Part shown: positions 6,263 to 13,296 of the stretch, one piece after another
Position numbering within the stretch: the stretch's first letter is position 1
How the letters are laid out: each line of letters begins with the position of its first letter
Source of the DNA: a virus
Virus record (IMG/VR): IMGVR_UViG_3300036846_000728
Coordinates: 1 to 45,615 of that record
Length of the DNA stretch: 45,615 nt
Strand: one strand, 5' to 3'
The notes under the pieces: generated by a model
Database searches by the model: none
What the model was told of the DNA's origin: nothing
The model's input: the letters and a program-made list of their open reading frames with translations, nothing else
Translations under genes and position numbers: made by a program

Positions 6263-6669
6263 GTCACTGGACGATGGCCGATGTGAAAGCGGTGCAGGCC
6301 CGCCGCGACGCCGCGACGCCGCCCGTCGCGCGCGCGAAGTATGGCAACAAAAAAACCGTGGTGGAGAACATCGCATTCGACTCGAAAAAAGAGGCGGATC
6401 GGTATCTGTTTTTGAAGATGCGCGAACGGCTGGGCGAGATCGACCATCTGGACGTGCAACCCGTGCTGCCCATCAACACGATCAGCAACGCCGGCGTCAA
6501 AAAACACTCGGCCGACTACACCGCCGATTTTCGGTACTACGAGCACTACTGCGGTCGGTCGGTGCTCCACATCGAAGACGTGAAAAGCCCGGCGTCGAAG
6601 ACCGAAGCCTACCGATTACGCAAGCAACTGGTGGAAGACTGCCACGACATCGTGATTGAGGAAGTCTAG
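6259..6669 (+). CDS. DUF1064-family nuclease (PD-(D/E)XK fold)
   Basis: 136 residues from the ATG at 6259, with GGGAG upstream. The family signature is clear: YGNKKTVVENIAFDSKKEA (28-46), then GEIDHLDVQPVLPI, then SADYTADFRYY with Asp90, and HIEDVKSPASKTEAYRLR with the acidic-x-Lys motif Asp107-Val-Lys109. Glu45 on the first helix completes a PD-(D/E)XK site. DUF1064 proteins are phage endonucleases thought to act on branched or recombination DNA, related to Holliday-junction or T7 endonuclease I-like enzymes. All expected catalytic residues appear present. It is encoded one gene before the terminase. Confidence 0.85.
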   Translation: MSHWTMADVKAVQARRDAATPPVARAKYGNKKTVVENIAFDSKKEADRYLFLKMRERLGEIDHLDVQPVLPINTISNAGVKKHSADYTADFRYYEHYCGRSVLHIEDVKSPASKTEAYRLRKQLVEDCHDIVIEEV

Positions 6670-6705
6670 GAGGCTCAGCTAGTTAGACCACTACGAAGCC
6701 ACCAC

Positions 6706-6720
6706 GAAGAAGTCTTCTTA
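6706..6720. repeat. Short inverted repeat before gene 6776
   Basis: AAGAAG (6707-6712) and CTTCTT (6714-6719) are perfect arms around a single base. The arms match those of the repeat before the HTH gene (3648-3668) and inside it (4059-4072). It sits in the 106-base gap between the nuclease gene and gene 6776. Direct repeats CACTACGAAGC / CACCACGAAGA lie just upstream. Confidence 0.4.
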
Positions 6721-6775
6721 GACGAGACACAAGGAATGTGTAAGGTACACACCACAACTACGTGGGAGAAGAACC

Positions 6776-7162
6776 ATGACGCGCACGTTTTGGTTGTCGT
6801 TTGCGGATCCGGCAGCGGGCGGCTTTCTCGGCGTCTGCGTGATCGACGTGACGGACCTCGACGCCGAACACATCCGCGTCCCGATGCTGCGCCGTCATCC
6901 GCACGCGCCGCCGGATGGCGAGTGGCTCGCAGCCGCCGTGCAAAAGGCGTGGGATCTGGGCTGCAATCCCGGTGGGGCCATTCAAGGGTTCGACATCACG
7001 CCGGCCCATGACATCATGCTGCCACGCGGGCAGTTGCTCACCGAAGAGGAACTGGATCGCTACGCCCGCGAACGGGCGACCGATGAAGGCCACCGCGAGT
7101 GGCACCGGCTCGAAGACGCGATGCGCCCCGGCGAACGGTTGAAGGACCACATTGACGACTGA
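6776..7162 (+). CDS. Hypothetical protein upstream of the terminase, 128 aa
   Basis: ATG at 6776 with GGGAGAAG upstream. The fold looks alpha/beta: N-terminal strands (TFWLSFADPAAGGFLGVCVI), a helix (GEWLAAAVQKAWDLG), a strand region (GGAIQGFDITP) ending at LPRGQLLTEEELDRY, and a charged helical C-terminus. The position directly before the large terminase is where a small terminase is often found, but there is no HTH and I do not make that call. It overlaps the terminase start by 11 bases. Confidence 0.75.
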   Translation: MTRTFWLSFADPAAGGFLGVCVIDVTDLDAEHIRVPMLRRHPHAPPDGEWLAAAVQKAWDLGCNPGGAIQGFDITPAHDIMLPRGQLLTEEELDRYARERATDEGHREWHRLEDAMRPGERLKDHIDD

Positions 7163-8735
7163 CTGGATTCCGCGCTTCGTGTGTCACTGGTGTGGCGCGG
7201 AGTACGTCTCGCGCACGGTGAACAACGTGGACGCGTGGACGTGCCCCACGGACGCGTGTTTTAAGCGCCAGCTCAAATGGAAAATGCTCGATCAGAACGG
7301 CCACCTGTTCTACTTGCCGCTCCCGCGACAAGTCGAAGTCGAAGAGGCGATCGAGACGCAGGCATATGGCTTCATCGGCATCGGGGGGCATCGGAACTCT
7401 GGCAAATCCGCGATGCTGCGGCGCGTCTGCTATCGGCTCTGTCAACGCTTCGAAGATTTTTCGATCCTGTTTCTGCGACGCAATTTTCCCGAACTCCAGT
7501 TGAACCACATGCGCTACGCGATCAAGGAGTCGAAGCGCATCGGCGCGAAGTACTCGGCGAAGCAGATCGATTTTCCCGAGACGGGCTCCGAATTGATCTG
7601 GGGCCACTGCTACAAACCCGACGACTATAAAAACTATATCGGGGCCGACGTGGACCTGATCGTGTTCGAGCAGCTCGAAGAATTCGAAGCGATCCAGTTC
7701 ACCGAGATCAGCGCGTCCACCGGGCGCACGCGCAAGCGCCGCGACTGGCGCGGGCTCGTCTTGGCCGGCGAGAATCCCGGCGGCCCGCTCTCCGCGTTCG
7801 TGGAAGAATTCTTCATTCACAAAAATCCGAAACCGGAGCTGTACCCGGACTACGACGGATCGCAGTACCACTTCATTCACGCGTCGCTCGAAGACAATCC
7901 GTACGCCGATCCCCGGTATGTGAATAATCTCGCGACGCTGAGCCCCGCGCGCCGCCAGATGTTCCGCTTCGGTCGCCGCGATATTTTCCCGCTGCAGTAC
8001 TTCAAGACGTTCCTACGTCCCGATCGCGTGCAACGCCTGACCGTGCCGTCCACCGTGCCCCGGCTCTGTGCGCTCCATTGGGGCTTCTTCAAGCCGGGCA
8101 TTTTCCTGTGGGGCGTGGTGCTGCCCGATGGGCGGCTCTACATCGAGCGCGAATTTCCGTTTGTCGAAACCGTCGCGTCGGATCTCGCGCACGCGATCGT
8201 GAAACGCAATCGCGAGCTGCAGATCACCATCGGCGGATTCGCGTGGGCGAACGCCCCCGGCAAAGTCACCGACGATGACATCGGGGAACACACGTTCGAG
8301 ACGCTGCACCGCCACGGCTTACCGGTGGTGGAATCGACCCACGATCCGGTCGCCGGCTGGCAGCGGCTGCAGCACTGGTTCGAACCGATGATCACCGATG
8401 ACGGCCCCGTGGCCGCGCTGATCGTGAGCCCCGACTGCGACACCGTGATCCGCACGCTCCCGCAGCTCCTGCAGGATGGGCACAACGCCGAAGACATTGA
8501 CGACAACGGCCTGACCGAAGCGGCGAAAGCGTTGCGCTATCTCGTGATGTCGCGCCCGGAACCGCCGATGATGGCCGCGCCGCCGAAGGGCCGCGATCTG
8601 TCGAAGCTGGATGCGCGCACGCGCGGCGAAATTGAATATCTGCGGGCGTGCGACGCGGCGAGCGAGAACGCCGCCGCCACCGAGTCGTACTCGATGGGTG
8701 ACTTCTGGGGGGGGAGTGATCATGACCCACGATGA
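7152..8735 (+). CDS. terL: Terminase large subunit with apparently inactivated nuclease domain
   Basis: 527 residues from a TTG start with GAAGGA five bases upstream. Domains: zinc ribbon (CHWC, then CPTDAC; about 11-35); ATPase with Walker A GGHRNSGKS (Lys85, Ser86) and a Walker B-like strand VDLIVFEQ (167-174), where the usual Asp-Glu reads Glu-Gln; RNase H-like domain from about 300. That fold is recognisable (GFFKPGIFLWGVVLPDGRLY, PVAGWQRLQHWFEP, AKALRYLVMSRP), yet where active terminases have Asp there is His309 (LHWGFF), Asn367 (AWANAP) and Lys459 (TEAAKALRY). The motor packages DNA into the procapsid; here the cutting step may be lost or done by another protein. No gene for a small subunit is recognised. 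Confidence 0.88.
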   Translation: MTTDWIPRFVCHWCGAEYVSRTVNNVDAWTCPTDACFKRQLKWKMLDQNGHLFYLPLPRQVEVEEAIETQAYGFIGIGGHRNSGKSAMLRRVCYRLCQRFEDFSILFLRRNFPELQLNHMRYAIKESKRIGAKYSAKQIDFPETGSELIWGHCYKPDDYKNYIGADVDLIVFEQLEEFEAIQFTEISASTGRTRKRRDWRGLVLAGENPGGPLSAFVEEFFIHKNPKPELYPDYDGSQYHFIHASLEDNPYADPRYVNNLATLSPARRQMFRFGRRDIFPLQYFKTFLRPDRVQRLTVPSTVPRLCALHWGFFKPGIFLWGVVLPDGRLYIEREFPFVETVASDLAHAIVKRNRELQITIGGFAWANAPGKVTDDDIGEHTFETLHRHGLPVVESTHDPVAGWQRLQHWFEPMITDDGPVAALIVSPDCDTVIRTLPQLLQDGHNAEDIDDNGLTEAAKALRYLVMSRPEPPMMAAPPKGRDLSKLDARTRGEIEYLRACDAASENAAATESYSMGDFWGGSDHDPR

Positions 8736-8922
8736 ACTCGCGGCGACCGTCCAGCAATGGCGTGACGAGGCGATCGGTGTCGTCCGGCGCTATGCGGCGG
8801 CGCGGTGTCCGAACGTGCCCGATTCCACCGTGCGCGCGATCGAATGCGCGATGGGCGAGATCAGCATCGATGAGGCGTTCGACGTGCTCGATCGCCTGAA
8901 CACGGAGATTCTCCGCCGATGA
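8722..8922 (+). CDS. Small helical protein, 66 aa
   Basis: ATG at 8722 with GGGGGGAG upstream, overlapping the terminase end by 14 bases. The protein (MTHDELAATVQQWRDEAIGV...) is mostly helical with an acidic second half (MGEISIDEAFDVLDRLNTEI). No motif recognised. The start is fixed by the ribosome site; a longer upstream frame lies inside the terminase gene and is rejected. Confidence 0.7.
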   Translation: MTHDELAATVQQWRDEAIGVVRRYAAARCPNVPDSTVRAIECAMGEISIDEAFDVLDRLNTEILRR

Positions 8923-9209
8923 CGGACCATGCCATCGTGCCGGCGTCGATGTGCCCGACGTGCGGCTACGTGTTCGACGCGGCCGGGCTCGTGGACGGCG
9001 GCGACGTGACGCCGCGCCCGACCATCGGCGACATCACCGGCTGTATGGCGTGCGGGCAACCACTGTTCTATGGCCCCTCGATGCAGGTGTTCGCGATGAC
9101 GCAAGCGCAATACGACGCGTTGGACGCCGACTGCAAACGTGATTTAGCCAAAATCCGCGCCTTCGCAGACACCGGATGGTTGCGAAAAAGCCGACCACGC
9201 GCCACGTAG
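8919..9209 (+). CDS. Zinc-ribbon protein, 96 aa
   Basis: ATGA overlap with the previous gene. Two cysteine pairs, CPTC (12-15) and CMAC (about 42-45), bracket a short loop and form a zinc ribbon (MCPTCGYVFDAAGLVDGG ... TGCMACGQPLFYGPS). The remainder is a helix with an Asp/Lys mix and a basic C-terminus. Zinc-ribbon proteins between terminase and portal are seen in other phages but their role is unclear. The gene overlaps nothing downstream and precedes the coiled-coil gene at 9236. Confidence 0.75.
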   Translation: MTDHAIVPASMCPTCGYVFDAAGLVDGGDVTPRPTIGDITGCMACGQPLFYGPSMQVFAMTQAQYDALDADCKRDLAKIRAFADTGWLRKSRPRAT

Positions 9210-9235
9210 TTTTCTCCGTGATAGGATGCCCGGCC

Positions 9236-9646
9236 ATGTTCGTGAGTAAGGCGCTCTACGAACGGATCCTCGATGATCTCTCGAAGGCGCGCGCCGATTT
9301 TCAGCAGAGCACGGATCTCTTCGGGAAGCTCCACACGGAGCTGTCCGCCGAACGGGGCCGCCGCGAAATCCTCAGCCGACAAGCCGCCGTGCAGGAATCG
9401 TTCGTGGAGTTCCTGTGTGCGCGCGTGAACCAACTGGAAACCGAACGGGTGGTGCTGCTGCGCCACCTGACGACGATCGAACTCCCGACGCCGGCCGTGC
9501 GGCTGCGTCCCGCCGGTTCGGGGGAGCCGGGCGACGATGCGGCGGCGATGGCCGGCGTCTCGATGTTCGATGACGATCCCTCGCACGCGCCGAAAGGCTG
9601 GCACGCAGACGGCACCGTCAACTATGGCACCGACGACACGAAGTAA
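9236..9646 (+). CDS. Coiled-coil hypothetical protein before the portal, 136 aa
   Basis: I start at the ATG at 9236 (MFVSKALYERILDDLSKARA) rather than the in-frame ATG 60 bases earlier, which lies inside the previous gene. Residues about 5-80 are strongly helical and coiled-coil-like (DFQQSTDLFGKLHTELSAER, FVEFLCARVNQLETERVVLL). The C-terminal third is Gly/Asp/Pro-rich and flexible. It could be a head-assembly factor because of its place before portal and scaffold. No family recognised. Confidence 0.7.
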   Translation: MFVSKALYERILDDLSKARADFQQSTDLFGKLHTELSAERGRREILSRQAAVQESFVEFLCARVNQLETERVVLLRHLTTIELPTPAVRLRPAGSGEPGDDAAAMAGVSMFDDDPSHAPKGWHADGTVNYGTDDTK

Positions 9647-9707
9647 CACCCCGCCCGCGTAAGACCCGCTCGCGTACCACCCCGCCGTACCACCCGAGCT
9701 TAATGTT
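9647..9707 (+). repeat. Tandem GTAA/GTAC repeats before the portal gene
   Basis: Four imperfect units of 13-16 bases in the gap before the portal: GTAACACCCCGCCCGC, GTAAGACCCGCTCGC, GTACCACCCCGCC, GTACCACCCGAGC. Similar units recur only in the gap after the portal (12280-12327). Coverage includes the end of the preceding stop codon. Confidence 0.55.
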
Positions 9708-9732
9708 TTGCGCTCTCACATGAGGGGTAGTT

Positions 9733-12183
9733 ATGGCGTTCCCACCAAGTGCGCCCGTCCAGCCACCACCGCCGGCCGCGCCTCCCGCGACGGGGGCTCC
9801 GGCGATCGTGAAGACCGATCAGCCGATGCAGGACGCGGACTATCTCAAGCTCTATGATCGGTTCAAACGCGAAGCCTTCGCCGACCGGTGGCGGTTCGAA
9901 CGCGTGTGGACGCGCAACATTCACTATGTGAATTTGCGGCAGTGGTTGGGGCAGTACGATCAGGCCAACGGCTGGCGGGATGCCCGCGTCGCGCGCGGCG
10001 TCCCGAAACCGGTCACCTCGAAACCGAAAGAAGCGGTGCAAGTCATCCGCTCGATGTTCACCGCCACGACGCTGGGCGTCGATGTGCGGCCCCTCCGCAA
10101 CGACGTGAAGAGTGTGACGACGGCGACGACGGCGACGAAGATGGCTCCGCTGCTCGCGAAGTTGAACGCGATGACGGACACGATGAGCGAAGGGGATTTC
10201 TGGTTCATCGTCACCGGCAACGTGATCTATCACGTCGGCTTCGATGACAACGGCAAGTACGTCGGCGTCCCGGTGGAGCACTGTGTGACGTGTGGGAACG
10301 AAGTGACCAGCGACCAGATCGCGCAAGCCGGGCAGGCGTGCCCCAAGTGTCAGACGCCAGCGGCCGGCAACTTCACGCCCGCGCTCGATCAGGCCGGGCA
10401 GCCCCGCAAGCAGTTCAACCCGCAAGGGCAGACGGTCACGACGGCGCTGTCGCCGCTCGAAGTCGCGTTCCCGTTCATGCGCGCGCGCTGGAAGGACGTG
10501 GATTTCCTGATCCGGATGCGCTGGCGCACGAAGCGGTACTACGAGACGCATCCGGCGCTGCAGCCGTACCTGTCGCGCATTTCGTTCTCAAAAAATTCCA
10601 CCGAACGCTCGCTGCAAATTTTTCAGTCGCTGCCGTTCCAGACCGAGATCAACCCGATCGCCAGCGGCGTGAGCGGGAGCGCCGAAGAAGAAGGCGTGGC
10701 TGAGTACGAGCTGTGGATGAAGCCCACGCCGGATCATCCCGAAGGGCTCGTGCTCCGGGTGGCCGGTGACAGCTCGCCGATCGTGCTGCACCTCGAAGCG
10801 TCGGAAGGGATCCCCGGTCCCTTGCCGTACCACGACGCCAGCGGCGATCCGCGCTGGACCTTTCATCACGCGGGCTACGAACAGGTCGGCGGCCGTGTCA
10901 TCGCGAGCAGCGCGATCGATCCCGTCATCCACAAATTCGATCAGCTCAATCGGCTGGATTCGATTGTCGAAATGATGATGACGCGCATGGCGATCCCGCA
11001 GATCCTCAAACCCAAGGGCCAAGAAGTGATGTGGTTGGGTGACTCCCCCGCGATGCCGGGGCTCGTCGCCGAGTACGCGCCCGGCCCCGGTGGCGGCAAA
11101 CCGGAGCTGTGGCGCGGCGCAGAACCGCCGCGCTCGTGGGCGGTCTTGCGCGAGCAGATTGTAGCCGAGATCGATGCCGGCATGGGCATCTCCGACATCC
11201 TGAAAGGCAAACAGCCGCAAGGCGTCGAAGCGTTCTCGGCGATGCAACTCTTGGTGGAAGCCGGCGAAGCGCGCTTCGCGGGTGCGTTCCAGTCGCGCGC
11301 CAATTGCTATCGCGATATCTCCCGCTCGCAAATGGAGATCGAACGCGAGTACGGGCCGCCGTCACGGACCGCGTCCGTGCTGAGTGAGTCGCGATCGTAT
11401 GCGTTCGACACCTACCAGACCGCCGATCTCGATGGGGAAGTGGAATTCGATGTGGCGGACGGATCGACGCGGCCGAAAACCTCGCTCGGCGAGCGCGCCG
11501 CGATCGAACATCTCCACCAGCTCGGGGGCATCGATCTGAAAAATCCCGAGACGCAGTACACGATTTACCAGAAGTTCGGCCAGACCGATCTGATTCCCTC
11601 GATCGACAAGCAACACCAGTGTGCGCTCCAGAATCAGGATGCGTTCGTGAAGTGGGTGAAGAGTACCAACATTCAGCAGTACATCCCGCCGCCGCCCCCG
11701 CCGCCGCCGCTCCCCGGTCAGCTCCCGCCGCCGCCGCCCGCGCCGCCGCCGGATCCGGAAACCGATCCGACCTACCCGCTCAAGATGCGTCAGTGGTACG
11801 ACACGCCGATTCATCGGCTCGAACTGGTGAAGTGGGCCGTCAGCGATGTGATGCTCGATCTGTTCAAGCAACTGCCGCCGGCCGAATTTTTCGTGGGCCG
11901 GTACTTGGCGCAGCTCGAAGGGCGCATGGCTCAAGAGCACAAGATACCGCCGGAACCGTTGCGGACCAGTCTCACGCTCAACGGGGCGGATCTGCAGACC
12001 GATCCGCAAGTGCGGATGGCCTTCGATCAGGCCCAGCAATTACCGCCGCCGCCCGCGCCGTCCACCGCTGGCCCCGCGCCGCCGCAAGGGGGAGCCGGGC
12101 GCGCGATGGCGAACTCCTCGCAGAACAGCGCCCCGGTGGGCAACACGCCACAACCGGGCTCGCCCGCGTTGGTGGCGCACTGA
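9733..12183 (+). CDS. Portal protein (P22-like), 816 aa
   Basis: ATG at 9733 with GAGGGG upstream. A proline-rich head (1-30) precedes the portal core: DADYLKLYDRFKREAFADRW, then NIHYVNLRQWLGQ and KEAVQVIRSMFTATTLGVDV, typical of the long portals of P22-like podoviruses. A cysteine pair insert at 184-206 (CVTC and CPKC) likely binds zinc. The middle has helices and strands of the clip/stem region (RLDSIVEMMMTRMAIPQILK). Around 650-680 is a polyproline tract, then a helical C-terminus and a Pro/Ala/Gly/Asn tail. The dodecameric portal sits at one capsid vertex, binds the terminase, and is the exit channel. Its length is above the roughly 725 residues of P22, mainly because of the low-complexity parts. 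Confidence 0.85.
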   Translation: MAFPPSAPVQPPPPAAPPATGAPAIVKTDQPMQDADYLKLYDRFKREAFADRWRFERVWTRNIHYVNLRQWLGQYDQANGWRDARVARGVPKPVTSKPKEAVQVIRSMFTATTLGVDVRPLRNDVKSVTTATTATKMAPLLAKLNAMTDTMSEGDFWFIVTGNVIYHVGFDDNGKYVGVPVEHCVTCGNEVTSDQIAQAGQACPKCQTPAAGNFTPALDQAGQPRKQFNPQGQTVTTALSPLEVAFPFMRARWKDVDFLIRMRWRTKRYYETHPALQPYLSRISFSKNSTERSLQIFQSLPFQTEINPIASGVSGSAEEEGVAEYELWMKPTPDHPEGLVLRVAGDSSPIVLHLEASEGIPGPLPYHDASGDPRWTFHHAGYEQVGGRVIASSAIDPVIHKFDQLNRLDSIVEMMMTRMAIPQILKPKGQEVMWLGDSPAMPGLVAEYAPGPGGGKPELWRGAEPPRSWAVLREQIVAEIDAGMGISDILKGKQPQGVEAFSAMQLLVEAGEARFAGAFQSRANCYRDISRSQMEIEREYGPPSRTASVLSESRSYAFDTYQTADLDGEVEFDVADGSTRPKTSLGERAAIEHLHQLGGIDLKNPETQYTIYQKFGQTDLIPSIDKQHQCALQNQDAFVKWVKSTNIQQYIPPPPPPPPLPGQLPPPPPAPPPDPETDPTYPLKMRQWYDTPIHRLELVKWAVSDVMLDLFKQLPPAEFFVGRYLAQLEGRMAQEHKIPPEPLRTSLTLNGADLQTDPQVRMAFDQAQQLPPPPAPSTAGPAPPQGGAGRAMANSSQNSAPVGNTPQPGSPALVAH

Positions 12184-12279
12184 ACCGTCAAAAGTACCAG
12201 AAGGCTTGCAACGCGTCGCCGTACGGCGTAAAGTGCGCGATTAATCAAGTGCTTTGCTGCTGAAAGTAAGTCCCCCGTT

Positions 12280-12327
12280 GTAACACCTCGACCGCGTAAG
12301 AACCTCGACCGCGCGTAACACCACATT
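12280..12327 (+). repeat. Tandem GTAA repeats between portal and scaffold
   Basis: Three units: GTAACACCTCGACCGC, GTAAGAACCTCGACCGCGC, GTAACACCACATTC. They match the array before the portal gene in motif (GTAASACCYCG) and spacing. The rest of this 158-base gap (12184-12279) shows no gene. Confidence 0.55.
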
Positions 12328-12341
12328 CAAGGGTCAACCAT

Positions 12342-13250
12342 ATGTTCACGCGAATGCTCTCTCGTTCCATCCTGTCGTCACCGGACGGATTCTTGTGGTA
12401 TCCAGAGGGAGACGGGGGCACCGTCACGCCGCCGCCCGCCAGCGGGACCACACCACCGCCCGCGAGTACCACCCCGCCGCCGTCCAGCTCTCCCGCTTCA
12501 GCCGGCACGCCGCCGCCCGCACCCACCACGCAGTTTACGTATGGTGAAGATCGCTCGCGGTGGGTACCGCCGGATGTGTTCAAGAAGGCCGAGAGCCTGA
12601 CGAATCGCACGGCTGCCGAACTCGCGAAGCTGCGCGCGGATCTGACGGAGCGGGATCGACGCATCGCGGTGCTGGCCGGCGTCACGCCCCCGTCCCCGGA
12701 AGAAGCGGAAGCCGAGAAGGTGGCCGCCGCGTTTTATTCGCTGCCGCAGTTTGCCCATCTCCGTGGGGTCACGCCGGAACTCCTGCAACGGCTGACGGCG
12801 CTCGCGCAGCAGGGCGAGACGTTCACCGAAGCCCGCGATTCCGTCTGGAACGGTCAGGCGGATAAGTTTCTGCGCACGATGGAACAGGCGTTCGCCGATG
12901 AGATCGGCGCACAGACCCTGACACCGGGCCAGTCACGCAAATTGCGGGCGGCGTTCGGCGCATGGATTCCGGATCAGCGGACGGATCCCGACGGACACGC
13001 GGCCTTTGACAAACGCTACAACGCCGGGGATGAAAATCTCATCGCCGAGTTTTTGAAAGAATTCGTCGCCGACCTGCTCGAACCCGCGCGACGACAAGCC
13101 ACGATTCCGTTCGCCCAACGGCGAGCGGTCCCGCGCGGCGGCCCGTCCGCACCTGTGGTGTCCCAGAAACAAAAACCCGATTTGACCAAGATGACCGCGC
13201 AAGAAATGCTCGACTACGCCGAGAAGGAAGCAGAGGCTCTCGGTCGATGA
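12342..13250 (+). CDS. Scaffolding protein, 302 aa
   Basis: ATG at 12342 with AAGGGT upstream. N-terminus: MFTRMLSRSILSSPDGFLW, a motif shared with the capsid protein and gene 15832. Residues about 25-65 are a Pro/Thr/Ser-rich low-complexity linker. Residues about 75-250 are charged helices (TAAELAKLRADLTERDRRIA, TDPDGHAAFDKRYNAG, EFLKEFVADLLEPARRQ), and the tail is basic then helical (MTAQEMLDYAEKEAEALGR), as in scaffold C-terminal capsid-binding helices. Position between portal and major capsid protein, and the helical composition, make scaffold the best call. No protease motif is seen. Confidence 0.75.
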   Translation: MFTRMLSRSILSSPDGFLWYPEGDGGTVTPPPASGTTPPPASTTPPPSSSPASAGTPPPAPTTQFTYGEDRSRWVPPDVFKKAESLTNRTAAELAKLRADLTERDRRIAVLAGVTPPSPEEAEAEKVAAAFYSLPQFAHLRGVTPELLQRLTALAQQGETFTEARDSVWNGQADKFLRTMEQAFADEIGAQTLTPGQSRKLRAAFGAWIPDQRTDPDGHAAFDKRYNAGDENLIAEFLKEFVADLLEPARRQATIPFAQRRAVPRGGPSAPVVSQKQKPDLTKMTAQEMLDYAEKEAEALGR

Positions 13251-13296
13251 CGGACGGGCGTTTCGTTCCTCGGTCGCTCGGCAGAGGTACACGCCC

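Noticed and set aside
6776-7162. Gene 6776 as small terminase
   Set aside because: Position fits, but there is no helix-turn-helix or coiled-coil pattern typical of small terminases.
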